From assembly GCF_900880675.1 (NCBI RefSeq), contig NC_044191.1, positions 3,186,741-3,250,740 on the forward strand: a stretch of DNA of 64,000 nucleotides, read 5' to 3'. Origin of the DNA: Sparus aurata (lineage: Eukaryota > Chordata > Actinopteri > Spariformes > Sparidae). Shown here one piece after another: positions 13,078-24,299 of the stretch (positions are counted from its first letter, which is position 1; each line of letters starts with the position of its first letter). The translations under genes and the position numbers were made by a program. Below the pieces are notes generated by a model. That model was not told the DNA's origin. It did no database searches and saw nothing but the letters and a program-made list of their open reading frames with translations.

Positions 13078-13170
13078 CAAACTGCTCTTAAAGAACATGG
13101 ACGAATCATCCCCAAGAGTGACTGGTAGTCCTATCAGGAAAAGGGATCTAATGGCTGTTGGCTCAGTGAT
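13078..13170 (-). CDS. Internal exon of the same gene
   Basis: A 93-nt exon (31 codons) bounded by a clean acceptor (CTCTTGGCAG) and a strong donor (GTGAGTAAAG) on the minus strand. It is open in the frame that joins the last exon without shift. Its product, which includes SLFLIGLPVTLGDD, fits the conserved segment that lies just before the C-terminal exon in fish SAMD3-like proteins. It is too short to stand out as a free-standing frame; the call rests on the two splice sites and the phase match. Confidence 0.6.
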
Positions 13171-13389
13171 CTGCCAAGAGATATAACATAAGGAATATAA
13201 TTTATATCAGTTTATTTGTTCATATAGAGAAGTACCACAAGGGAAGATGGGAGAATTAGTTTTCATAATATGTATGAACTAACCAGCAATATCATTACAA
13301 GAAAAAACATATCAGCCCACCGTTGTCTGTTGTTACCAGGTCAGCTAACTGATTGCCTATCCGACCTGTCTTCCTCTTGAAGATTTCCA

Positions 13390-14196
13390 TCAAGATGATG
13401 CCATCACATTACTTTCTGAAACAGCACAGACAATTTCTTTTATAACTGATTCATCCACATCTAGATAATGTTTCTTAAGTACTGCCTTGACATTACTGCA
13501 CAGTAATGGTTGTGACAGGTCATGTATTTGCCAAAGGTGTTGTATCACTTCTTGTACAGCACTCTCTGGGATATGAAGAATAGTTTGCATTTTCAATAAC
13601 AGAGATGCTAGATTATGTTCAAACTGTTTTCCTAAACCACAAAGATTATTGCAGGCTTCTTCCATGACCTCTAGGTCTTCTGTGTCAGAAGCTTCCAGTT
13701 GCTCGAGCTCACCCTGACTTTCATGGGCTGCTTCATCACAAGCATCATTGGTTATACTGACAATTATTTCTGATTTGAAATTCTTCCAAGTATGCTCTCT
13801 ATGTGTTTTACTTTTGTGTGCATTGAATGTGGAGTATACACTGCTCTGAAATTTACACTCTTTATATGGACAATCAACTTTGTGATTTACTTTTAAGTGA
13901 GTACTCTGGAGATGAGCAAAGTATTCAGTTTCAGTGCAGGGTTCAAGAAATTTGCATGACAAACAGCAAAACTTCATTTGAGAGTCTACAGTTTGCGATT
14001 GATCCACACTTCTGGTGTGAAAGCGAGATAAATGGCTATGGAGTTCGTTGAGAGACTTGAATGTACATATACATTCCTGATGCAAGCAAGGAAAGGGGTC
14101 AGTTCTTGCACAAGTCCCATGTTTTAGCCTATAATGTTTAAAAAGCAGTGCTCTCTTCTCACAGATGGCAGGGCAGTACTTGCATTTCCAAGGCAT
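13390..14196 (-). CDS. Zinc-finger exon (four C2H2-like fingers) of transposon-type gene
   Basis: A 268-codon open frame beginning MPWKCKYCPAICEK. Four C2H2-type fingers can be read: about C5/C8/H21/H26, C37/C42/H55/H60, C78/C81/H95/H100 and C109/C114/H127/H132. An acidic stretch (around residues 150-190) follows, then a helical region. Such fingers would bind nucleic acid, possibly the element's own ends (inference). The frame ends in SNVMASS; immediately past this point another frame reads LMEIFKRKTGRIGNQLADL up to a GTAACA donor. I take this as a later exon fused in by an internal deletion at about 13395, which removed the central part of the gene and shifted the frame. The start ATG lies just after an acceptor-like TTTTTGTTTAAAG. 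A related finger exon is at 24463. Confidence 0.6.
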   Translation of the reverse strand: MPWKCKYCPAICEKRALLFKHYRLKHGTCARTDPFPCLHQECICTFKSLNELHSHLSRFHTRSVDQSQTVDSQMKFCCLSCKFLEPCTETEYFAHLQSTHLKVNHKVDCPYKECKFQSSVYSTFNAHKSKTHREHTWKNFKSEIIVSITNDACDEAAHESQGELEQLEASDTEDLEVMEEACNNLCGLGKQFEHNLASLLLKMQTILHIPESAVQEVIQHLWQIHDLSQPLLCSNVKAVLKKHYLDVDESVIKEIVCAVSESNVMASS

Positions 14197-14479
14197 TTTA
14201 ATATGGCTTTAAACAAAAATAGTAGAGCAAATGCGACTAATGTTAAAAGTGGGCATTGAAATGTTTCAAAACTACATCGAATAATTTGAAATTTACACTA
14301 CTGTTGCAAAACTAAAAGTAGAGAGAGCTACTCAAAAATCACAATTGTCACAATTGCAATTGTCCAACGCTCAGAATTTACCTAAGTCAACCTCAAATTT
14401 ACACACATTCAAATGCACACGTTTCAAACTAGAAATGTTCCAGCAGTTTCTAATACTGGAATAGAGAAAACAACTCACC

Positions 14480-14640
14480 TCATACAGGCAGAATTTGCAT
14501 CCTCTTTACGGCAGGCAAATGTCCTTTTTAAAGCGTCCAAACTTGCTAAAAACAGAAAAATGCAGGCATGTATTGTCCAAGGAGTACGCAAAGTGCAAAG
14601 ACCTTAAATTGCTCTGGATAAATTAGAAAATGGTGCAACT
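14480..14640 (-). other. Probable 5' untranslated exon of the zinc-finger gene
   Basis: Ends at a strong minus-strand donor, TATGAG followed by GTGAGTTG. The next acceptor downstream precedes the zinc-finger ATG at 14196. No promoter element could be recognised, and the 5' limit is not defined. Confidence 0.35.
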
Positions 14641-14829
14641 TTCTCTGTAGCCGCCAACGGACAAGCACAGATTTGTCTTGAGTTTTGAGCCAATCACAAC
14701 AGGGCAGCACTGTGGCCTGTGGTTAAACTTGATCATTTAAGTTTGTTAAACCTACAAACATTAGAACACCCAATGACTGTCTCATACACTCTTCATATAC
14801 TCATACTAGCCCTTTTTAGATAGAAAAGG

Positions 14830-15930
14830 CGTCACATTTGTTGCAAGGTAATGGCGGTAATGTGCCACCCTGTCTTTCTGAAACGGAGGTGTAATATTCC
14901 TCCTATTCCAAAAGCCGCCACTTGGCTGCCACTGGGGTAGGCGTAAACATGTGAGGTGATGTGAGGCACGAAGTTGGACAACAAATTTGTCTTCAAAATA
15001 AGAGCTTTACATTGCACCCCACTGGAGTTTAGAACTGGGTTCTTAGCATGGGGCTTTTAATTTTACCATTAGTAGCTTGCCGCTACAACAACAAGCGGAC
15101 ACAACCAAAGAACTACAGAGACCAAGGAGACGCTAGCATCTCCTGGATCTCAGCGGCTGTCCAGTTGCTCATCTTGACGTCTATGGATGAAGTGATGAAC
15201 TGATTAGAGGTGTATGAATCGTGACTCATTCGAATCTGTAACCCGGGTCATTAAAATAACCTGTGAGTTGCGAATCTCTAGTATCATTAACTCGAATCAC
15301 TTGAGTCTTACTATAATCAAATCTAAAATGATAAATAGCGTCACGCAGAGCCGTATACATACTAGCCCTGGGCTTGCCACAAGCGTGCTACGAGCTACTA
15401 GCTACGAGCACGCTACGAGCTTTTAATTTGAAAGTAGCGACCGTTCGTAGGACACAACCAAACAGCTACAGAGACCGAGGAGACGCTAGCATCTCAGCTA
15501 GGATCTCAGCGGCTGTCCAGTTGCACATCTTGATGTCCGCGGATGAAGTGATGGACTGACTGCTGTGATCAGCTGTTTCCTGGTTTTAAAACTCCCCATC
15601 TGTGGGTCGCACAACAGTGCAGGTCATCGTCACCTCCGCCCATCTCACGCAGTTGCCGGCACATCAACGTCTTGGATTTAGATAGCAATGGAGGCGGAAA
15701 TAAGTGTACCCTCCGAGGCGGCAAACGGGCGGCCCAAAACAGACCCCCAATTTACCGCCCTAAATCCGTGGACCGAGCCACAAAAAGGACGGCCAAATTG
15801 GCAGCTTGCTGCCCAGTATAAGAACGGCTACTGTTTGAGTAATGCAGTAAAACTAATCTTTAAAAGTGGTATTTACTCAAACTTTTTGCAAAGAATGAAC
15901 TTTCGGGTTAACAGTGTAAGGGGTCATAAC
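14830..15930. repeat. Non-coding repeat with internal duplication
   Basis: Two diverged direct copies of about 105 bp lie at 15100-15202 and 15452-15561. Both contain GAGACGCTAGCATCTC, then GGATCTCAGCGGCTGTCCAG, then GGATGAAGTGATG. Between and around them are short repeated words (CTACGAGC, AATCNNNACTC). A GC-rich block at 15640-15830 has the look of a repetitive 5' region. The class is not known. Confidence 0.45.
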
Positions 15931-17639
15931 AATTCCACAAATGACTGAGAAAGAACTAGACATGCACATAGTGCTGGGGCTACCGTTTGTTATGCCTTCA
16001 TAACAAGTTAAGAAGCCGTGATCATAGGATATTAGTCATCAGTTTGATGTCCACTTTTGCTTTTTATTTTTATCAAATGCAAATTTGTTCTTCAAAGCAA
16101 ATCCTTTGTTTTTGGTTTACACAGCCTCATGACCCAGTTCTCTTACACCCACTGAATGACAGAACAATAAATGTTCATTGTACAATTCATTGACAGTTTA
16201 CATGCCAAACTGGCCTTTAAACAACAAATTACAAACAATCCTATCAGATGAGTACCACCAGTCTTGTTGCCTGGTTATTTTCATGCATGTCCTACTTTAT
16301 TATGCCCCACCAAACCTACTGGCCATCCGCATACCTACGGGTATTAGAGGATTCTACAGCTGTTCATTTATATTGAGTGGTCAATGCCCTGCCCATCACA
16401 CTCTCGTCCTGTGTCCACGCCCCAAGTCTGAGCCAAGTCCAATCAATGATGAGGCATCCATGGATTGTACTTGTTTATGCACATGCCAAGAATGCTCAAT
16501 CTAATTGGGATCTAGGGGATTTGAAGGCCAGGTTGTTGCTTTGAGGTCACCTGAGCTGTTTTTATCTGCACTTTATCTGCAACAGTTTTGGTGAGTGGTG
16601 CATGTCAAGTGGTATCAAAATGAATGCCAGGATTATTCAAACTAAACCATTCTGTTTTTAAAGTATAGTTTAATGGTATGTGTAATCCTGAGACAAATTA
16701 TGAATAATAATCAATTGTGATAATACTTATCAAATACATCTATCATGTAATCTCTAAATTTCTTTTCAACTATGGTAAGGCACTGCCTCCACTGAAGAAA
16801 TGGATCCTCTAGAGGTCTTCACGTTTTTTTTCCAAACCCAAGAAAATCCTTAATTAATCTGTTAGAGTACTCAGAACACTTTTTTGTTGTAACAAGAAAT
16901 GTAACACGTTAGTTCTGCAATTCAATTAATCCATTATTTAATTACTTTTTTATAAAAAGTAATCATTACTTGAAAATAATGACTGTCTTGTCCTTTTCTT
17001 TTGTCGCCACAAAAATGAAATTAAATCCCTGAAGCACTTGCTCTGTCTCTGTTTCTCTCCTGGCTGCGTGCTGGCGGAAGGTAAACCTACAGTTGTGTCA
17101 GTGTGCATGCTAGCTAGCTGATTCAATGTAGTGAGATGGCAGAGAAGACAGCACTCTCTCCAGACAATAGCCTGTAGCTGTGCACGTCCGTGAGAACATA
17201 GTGTATATAATCAATATGATCAGCACCTGCTGCTTAATTGATGACATCACTGCTTTTACTCTGCTCTGCTTGCATTCACAATCACTATGCACTCAACTGA
17301 ACAACTGCTACCAGTAACTCACGATCAGTGTAGCCTACTAATTCACAATTTAAGTCACTACAAATTATATACAGCCATTAAAAAAATGCCTAAAAAGCTG
17401 GCGGTTTACACAGAAGTGTAAGCAGGATTCTTGTCACATCTATGACATAACAACAAAAAGCAGCAGAGTGCTCACTTAGAGTGGTGTGGATTTGGGTTAA
17501 GCACAAGGAGCCATTCTCAGATGGAAATATTCAACTTTGTGTTTTAATTTATGTCAAAATGGAAATGACATTTTATTTTAGGTCGTATTTTTGTTGTTGT
17601 TTTGAATGAAAAGGACATTTTGTTTTGAATATTACAGTA
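15931..17639. other. No recognised gene
   Basis: AT-rich sequence; short frames on both strands lack motifs and splice context. Nothing further is supported. Confidence 0.5.
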
Positions 17640-17647
17640 TTATTGCA

Positions 17648-18764
17648 CAGAGATGGGGACTCGAGTCACTGTGACTTGGACTCGAGTCGACTCGAGTCGC
17701 TGTTTTGATGACTTGTGACTTGACTTGAAAAAAAAAAAAAAGACTTGAGACTCGACTCGGACTTGGAAGTTAATGACTGGGGACTTGACTTGACTTGAGA
17801 CACAATGACTTGAATGACTTGAGTGTTATTCAGTTCATGATTTCAGTTTGAATGACTGGCTGTACGTTTTATGAACGAGCAACACAGGGTTAAATGAGCT
17901 AAATAACATACAAGCCCGCCAACACCGAATCATTACCCAGTGTTTTCCTTGCCTCTTAAGCAACGGCGGGCCGCCTGCGTGATTTTGGCCGCTACCTCTG
18001 TGTGTGTGTGTGTGTGTGTGTGCGTGCACGTGTGTGCGTGCACGCGGGGGTCATCCCTGCAAAGTAAATATCGCAGCGATGAAGTCACCTAAAAGTAGTA
18101 GTAGTAACTAAGGTTGTGAAGTTGAATGAATACTGTTTGAGATGGACTAAATGAAGCAACTGTCTTAAAATTGAGTAATTACTACAAGCTAAAACACTAG
18201 TAAATAAAGTAGATGCTGCTTAAAAACAGATCATGACACAAATATGGTTTTAAAACTTAGCAAAGTAAGTAAGTATAATTTAAAATGGAATACATATGTT
18301 CAAACAGTACATGAAATAAATAGGATTTTAAAATGAAGTATCCCCTAGTTAAAAAACAGCATATGAAGTTGATTTGGGTTAACAGCTGAGTAAATGTAAA
18401 TTTCTGTTTTGTTTGATTCCATTATGTATTTTACTGAATATCAGTAATTACAATGCAAATCCAAAGTATTGTCATTTTTTAAACAGGTTGGACACATTGG
18501 CCATTGATTTTTACTGACAGTTACTTATATCTTGTCTTTTCACTTTATTAAGATCAGATTCTGTGGGTTAAATTGCAATAATAAGGTGACTTGACTTGGA
18601 CTTGACTTGAACTAGTACAGGACTTGACTTGACTCGACTTGATATAACCTGTGACTTGACTTGACTTGCCCAAGAAAAAATGACTTGGGACTTACTTGAG
18701 ACTTGAAGGTTAAGACTTGAGACTTACTTGAGACTTGCACATATGTGACTTGGTCCCATCTCTG
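17648..18764. mobile_element. Complete hAT-type non-autonomous element
   Basis: Ends are CAGAGATGGGGACTCGAG and GACTTGGTCCCATCTCTG, inverted copies of each other. Identical 8-bp duplications TTATTGCA flank it at 17640-17647 and 18765-18772. About 180 bp inside each end consist of ACTTG/CTCGAGTC words repeated in a loose array. There is no transposase frame; the centre holds a GT tract (about 18000-18021) and plain AT-rich DNA. The 8-bp duplication and CAG...CTG ends fit the hAT superfamily. Confidence 0.85.
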
Positions 18765-18772
18765 TTATTGCA

Positions 18773-19844
18773 TGTGGCCTGACCGACCTCAATACATGGA
18801 CCTTTGAGTAATTGAAAAAAATCTTTGTGGCCCTTTAAGATTTGTCTTTGAGTACCCCTGATCTATAATTTACTGGCAGGGAACCATGGCCATTGCTAGC
18901 TCTCAGCTGCAAACCAGCCCAGTATGTGCTGAAGGCAGTGGCGAACCGTGGCCCTGGACACTGGGCCTTCACTAGGACCATCGGGCCACAATTTGCAATA
19001 AACAATCAAACAGAGCAATAAAAATGATAGCCAGAGTCCTACATGTGACATGCAAGGTCAGCATATCCTCCTGAGACCAGAAAGAAAAAATGTTTTTGAT
19101 ACATAATTTAATTAATTGGGATGTAATAAACATATCACCAAGATGATTTTCAAAAATGTTATTGATTTATTGTTTTATAACCTGTCCCTTGTAGTGGACA
19201 TCAGGATCATTCTTTTCCACAAAAAGTACATTACAAGGCACGATTTGGTAATGATAAAATAATGCATTTTCCTTTTAATTCTTTCTCATTTGATGAATAT
19301 TGGAAACAAATAAAAAACACATTTTAAAATCTGCTCTACTGCCTTGCTCTCTTCCTCCTCATCTCCTGACAGCTCAATGTCTTACTCTCCCTAAATAATC
19401 TTAAACATGGTTGGAATGGTTAGAAATGAGAAGAAGCAAGTCCCACTGTCCCCCACAAAGGACATGGGTTAAAATGTGTATTTTGAAAGGCTTAACATTA
19501 ACATACACTTCTTATCTTCTATCTTAATATAATATAGTTAAGACTCTCATAAATAAAGTTCAACATCCTCAGGATAAACAGAAACAATATTTCTTTATAA
19601 ATTTGATCACTTAACACCCCCTTGTGTGTTACATCACTAGAAAGCCCAGGATGTGCTTTACACAGGACAATAGGACTCAAATAAACAGCATGCATGGTTT
19701 TTTGAAATAAAGACCTCAGTGTCATGTTAACCACAGTGGATAAAAATGAATTGCCAGGTCTTAAAAAGGTTTCTTTGCCCTAAATGGCTTCACAACATAC
19801 AAAGGCCATTCAGTAAAACAAGGCACACAAAGCTGGCTGTAAAC
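18773..19844. other. No recognised gene
   Basis: Old, AT-rich sequence with no supported feature. Confidence 0.5.
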
Positions 19845-20367
19845 AAAAAAGTGTTAAACAAACCAGAATATGTTTTATATTTTAGTAGTCACCTGGAATG
19901 GTTTTTAATTAACAGGTGTGTCTTGCCAAGAGTTAATTTGTGTTATTTCTTGCCTTCTTAATGTGTTTGAGACCATCAGTTGTGTTGTGCAGAGGTAGTG
20001 TTGGTACACAGTTATATACAGTGAACCATTTAGCCATGAACACATTAAGAAGGCAAGAAATTCCACAAATTACTCGACAAGGCTTACCTGTAAATTGAAA
20101 ACCATTCCAGGTGACTACCTCTTGAAGCTGATTGAGAGAATACCAAGAGTGTGCAAAGCTGTCATCAAAGCAAAAGGTGGCTACTTGAAGAATCAAAAAT
20201 ATAAAACATATTCTGGTTTGTTTAACACTTTTTTGTTTACTACACAATTCCATATGTGTTCCTTCATAGTTTTGATGTCTTCAATATTAAACTACAATGT
20301 AGAAAATAATAAAAATAAAGAAAAAACATTGAATGAGAAGGTGTGTCCAAACTTTTGACTTGTACTG
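19845..20367 (+). mobile_element. Tc1-like element end, duplicated as a palindrome
   Basis: The right end, GTGTGTCCAAACTTTTGACT followed by TGTACTGTA, is a typical fish Tc1 terminus next to a TA at 20368. Segment 20040-20245 reappears inverted at 19845-19980 (for example AACACATTAAGAAGGCAAGA and CTTGCCTTCTTAATGTGTT). The right arm contains a piece absent from the left, which encodes residues like LLKLIERIPRVCKAVIKAKG, the last residues of a Tc1 transposase. No catalytic part remains. Confidence 0.75.
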
Positions 20368-20622
20368 TATGTTTAGCTGGAATAAAAGTAAAATGTCTAG
20401 AATATTCATCTATTCCCTTGAAATATATTCCATCTGAACACATCAGCGAAAAGGGTAACTCTCAGTTGTTTATCAGTAGTTTCATCCAGTGGAGGCATCG
20501 CTGCAGCTTGTACAAGACATTACTGTTTTATTCTGAAATCAAGTACTCTGTGTGTGTGGTGATGAGGTTAAGGGTGCAAATGGGTGGTAGCAGATAGCTG
20601 ATTGACACCAGTCATGTGTCTG

Positions 20623-21120
20623 TCATAAACCACATGGAGGGCTGTGGCATGCCTTTTGCTCAACATGTGGCGGCTGAGGTTCTGGTTTGGGCTCAGGCAG
20701 CTGTGCGATGTGAATCACGAGGCCGATGTGCAGATAAAACTTTCTTAGAACAGCCCGGCGCTCAGGGATCAGGTTGAACTGCTTGATCTCACACAGCAGA
20801 GGGTAGGCAGGCCACACGTCAGACTGCTGGTCTCCTGCTTCGACAGGTTGGGCTTCGACTTTCCTTTGAAACCTTGACCACACACACACACAGATGCACA
20901 CAGTTACAGTCACAGCCATTTTATTTTTTCTATTATGATACATTATCTCCAAACCGCTTCAAGAAGCAACACAGCCTGAAGAGCTAACTTAATCACAGTC
21001 TAACTAAGAGTCCATTTCCTTTGACCTGGCAACTGAACAAATGCAAAGCAACAAGGTGCAGACAGTAATTTCTTCCCTACCTGCTTTCCACAGTAAGATC
21101 CTCTGCTGGTCCTCAAACAT
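20623..21120 (-). other. Unrecognised exon-like minus-strand ORF pair
   Basis: A 20623-20952 frame contains a stretch of normal, non-repetitive protein composition (DVWPAYPLLCEIKQFN, then VLRKFYLHIGLVIH) preceded by a weak acceptor. About 200 bp upstream a short segment reads LNVMFEDQQRILLWKA between an acceptor-like CCCAAG and a GTAGGG donor. I do not recognise a family. A central exon of a transposon gene related to the one at 11.2-14.8 kb is possible, since WPA followed by a CEI-like helix recalls it, but this is weak. Confidence 0.25.
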
Positions 21121-21404
21121 CACATTCAGCCCCTTGGGAAATGCACACACACATTAATTCATCCTGTTTGGTACAGCTTATGCTCTAAGCACAACATGCT
21201 TATATTCTGTCAAACTTAAAATGTTAGTAAGAGGTACATGTATATTGAATATTTTGAATATCACATTTTTTGCTGCTTCAACAAACCAATAATATTCATA
21301 GTCTATCTAATTTGATGCACAGTTGTGGCACCTTTACAGTAAAAAATAAATGTATGTATAAAGCAGGGCCTATTATTATTATTATGGTTATTGGAAAAAA
21401 AGGT

Positions 21405-21740
21405 ACTCACCAAATGAAGATCACTTAAAAATTAAGTCTATCCTGCGATCCTTTTTAACAAAGTGTGCAATGGCTGGGTCATACAGCCCAGCTGGGATGT
21501 TTTTGAGCTGCTTTGGTTAAGCAACTCAAATTATTGAATCCCACGCTGCACCGGGCCCCTTGTCGGGATGGAAAAGCAGGCAGTCCCAGCAGTACAGCTT
21601 CTTGGTGCGCGGGCTGCCCGTTAGCCACGGTAGCGGCTGTAATGTTAGCTGCTAGCTTGAAAATGCCTCTGGTAGCTCTTGCTAGATTGCACCAATCCTG
21701 GCAAGGCGGGTGATGGTCGACCTTTCTGGACAATTTCAAG
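21405..21740 (-). pseudogene. hAT-like gene fragment with TTF/MYM-type finger
   Basis: On the minus strand one frame reads KLYCWDCLLFHPDKGPG and the neighbouring frame continues VGFNNLSCLTKAAQKHPS. Together these match the order of the TTF-type zinc finger found at the N-terminus of fish MYM/DUF4371 hAT transposases, where a Cys-x-x-Cys pair is followed by a conserved NNL..LTKAAQKH block. A frameshift therefore lies between them, at roughly 21530-21560. The exon closes at about 21413 with a donor-like GTGAGTACC. No DDE-type catalytic region follows. This is a decayed first exon; the rest of the element was not found nearby. Confidence 0.55.
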
Positions 21741-23355
21741 TTTATCCTGAAAAGGCAATCTTGAAAATGGTTTGGTCCATTTCACAATGGAACAATGCAG
21801 TAGCATTTATTGAAAGCACAATGTAAGCGGTGCTCATTATAATCGTGCAATAATGTGCTATTTACATCTTTAAAGATTTAGTCCCCCCCTCCCATTCCGA
21901 GATATGGTTGAGTGCACCCCACACTCTTTCCAACAGGAGGAGCTAGCAGCTGCAGCAGCTTGTGGAGGGAGCCTGCTACTCACACCTTGCTTCGCGGGGT
22001 AAGAGGTGTGTTTACCACACAGACATAGCTACATAAGTTACAACAACACACATCCCATTTACAAAAAGCGTCAGGTCCAGGCTGTCCGCAACATTTATCC
22101 TGCATTGTTCAAAAGCCTACTCAATAACGAGTGCTGTTAAGCTAAGTTAAAAGCTACAGATAGTGATAGTCACAGACGGAGAGGAGAGGAGAGGGAGAGG
22201 ACAGGACAGGACAGGACAGGACAAGAGCAGTAATAATTATTTTTGTCATTCTAAAGACTGGATATAAATGTCAGAATCAGATATTACTGACATTTTAGAT
22301 TTATTTCCAGGAAGGTTTTATCCAGTTATCCAGAGTTAATTGTCTTAAGATATGTTCAGTTAACTAGTAGATACTGTACCTACTTTGTTTTTAAAACAGA
22401 TTTTTTTCAGTCTCTGTCAGTCTCCAATTAAATTATCACAACTTAATGAATTTTCAACAGATTTTTTAGCAGTATTGTCACAAGTGTGAGATCCTATTAT
22501 TACACATGATATTCATTCTGGAGTTGTAGACATCTGACAGTAAAAAATATTATTGCCACCTTCCACCTAATACCATTGTTTTGTATTGCTGGGTGAATAA
22601 ACAAGAACTTGTATACAGGTAGGGTAAGGACTAATACATTATAACGCAATTATTGTAATTATCATTACTTTTGACAACATTTTTTAAAACATTTGATTTG
22701 AACATGCTGACAATGCAAGAGCAATCTAAAAAAGAAAACTTAAAGTTGTTGGCCTAACCATATTTTTTCAGCTAACTAAACAAAAAAGGTTGAGTTGTGT
22801 TGTAAACTAATCAACCTATGTATTCCAACTATCTTTTTCAAGTTTCTTGGCTAAAGTAGAGAGAGAACAAGAATTTGGGGTCTCCAATGCATATCCGCAG
22901 GGGTTCCAACACAACCACACTCTGCAACTGCCAAAAAAGCCAGTAGAAGAAGAAGAAGAAGAACCACACCGGTCCATGTGCTGCCGAAATCTTTTCGACT
23001 TTTCGACATTTCGACATTTCGACATTTTTTTTACTCTCAAGGTGAGTATTTTGCTCAATATGGAACTAAAAGTTAGGGTTCACATGTGTAGATTATACTT
23101 TATTATATATACTTTATTTATATTATATATTTATTAGCCTTTGAACATTGGTATCTGGAGAAGTATCCCTCTCACGGCTAAAGAGAGTTCTTTCAATGCA
23201 TAAATCATGTATAAATTAAATGGGAAGGACTCGTTTAAATATGCCAGTGACTTAGCTATTGTTAAATAAACAAATGGATGCACAGCCTAGTACGAGCGTG
23301 TTACCAAGTTAAAATTAAACAGCAAGAGTCATCAAGATATAACACTGGTGGACCG
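21741..23355. other. Mostly anonymous sequence
   Basis: Contains an (ACAGG)n tract at 22199-22222 and, near 22930-22985, a GAAGAAGAAGAAGAA tract with CACACCGGTCC that often borders fish repeats. No gene is supported. The left end of the 24.4-25.0 kb element may lie in here. Confidence 0.4.
22199..22222. repeat. (ACAGG)n microsatellite
   Basis: Almost five perfect copies of a 5-bp unit. The same unit forms a short tract at 58903-58925. Confidence 0.9.
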
Positions 23356-23560
23356 GACTAGAGTTGTTCCGATTCCAATACCGGTATCAGATATGTAGTG
23401 TTGGGAAAGTTCACTTTCTTCATGAACTAGTTCAAAGTTCAGTTCACAAACTTTAAAATGAACTAGTTCAGTTCATCGTTCATAATTCAAAATTTTGAAC
23501 TAAGTTCACAGTTCCAAATATGAACTAGTTCATAAGCTAGTTCTTTTTTTTCAATATGTT
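23356..23560. mobile_element. Left ends of two hAT-like repeats
   Basis: At 23358 the words GTTGTTCCGATTCC and ATACCGGTATC form the start of one hAT-like terminus. It breaks off after about 35 bp into TAGTGTTGGGAAAGTTCAC at 23397, the start of another whose following 140 bp are made of GTTCA/TGAAC and ACTAGTTC words. Neither has a visible right end, so one appears to be inserted in or fused to the other. Confidence 0.5.
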
Positions 23561-24299
23561 GATGCGAGCTATTATTTTTCAAAATTATTGCCACAGCCCA
23601 TATAGAACCACAGACAGCTATTATTTTATCAGTTTTAACACTGAAACTGCAGCTCTCCCACAATATTCTGCAAAACCAGGTTGTCCAGCTGCGGCTGGGA
23701 GATGAAGACAGCGGAGCCGCTACTGTACGCCGTTAATGTGATTGGGGTGGTAGAGGATCAGTTTTTGCTCGTCGTTGCCGTGTCTTTTGATTTTTTATTC
23801 ACTCGCACATACCTTGAAAGGCTCGCCGGGTGCTTTAGTTCAATCTGCCGTTTCAGGTTTGCGGTACAGGATAGACTACAAATTAAAAATTTAAAATAAA
23901 ATAATACATAAATACTGCCCATACTGCCGAAAATGTCCGTCTGTTTACCAGTTAGCTACGTTAGCTCCGTTAGCTCTGTCGGCTCCGTTAGTGCAGCTAC
24001 AGTCGAATTGGAGCTCATTTGGTAAACAAAATAAGCAGTGCTACAAATAACCGGTATACTGCGCACGTATGTCTTTGATGTTAAAGTTTAGTGTTACTTT
24101 AGAGACTCGTTTTTACAATCGGGAGTCATGTAAACATGACATACTGCTCGTCTTGTTCCGGTCGGTCGTCATGGAAACATGACGCTCTGTCAGTGATGCG
24201 GTTTGCACCAGAGTGAAAAGTGTAGGAGATGAAAAATGAAACCATGTATCTAATCAGTTTATACCACCAGTATGTATGACAACACATACTATACATACT

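Larger units (their letters stand above)
11196..14755 (-). mobile_element. Element carrying a spliced C2H2 zinc-finger gene
   Basis: The 3' end (low coordinate) starts CACAGTAAACC and is followed by about 260 bp rich in ACTTAA/TTAAGT words. The gene within is on the minus strand: a 5' exon ending at 14480, a zinc-finger exon (14196-13390), a short internal exon (13170-13078) and a last exon (12494-12168). The same exon types and a similar CACNGTAAA terminus recur on the plus strand near 24.4-25.0 kb, which argues for a mobile origin. The 5' end could not be located precisely. The superfamily is unknown to me. Confidence 0.55.

Noticed and set aside
13827..14051. Plus-strand frame across the zinc-finger exon
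   Set aside because: Antisense shadow of the finger-coding frame.
22816..23137. Frames with poly-Ser or poly-Glu runs on opposite strands
   Set aside because: Produced by a GAAGAA tract; no further coding evidence.
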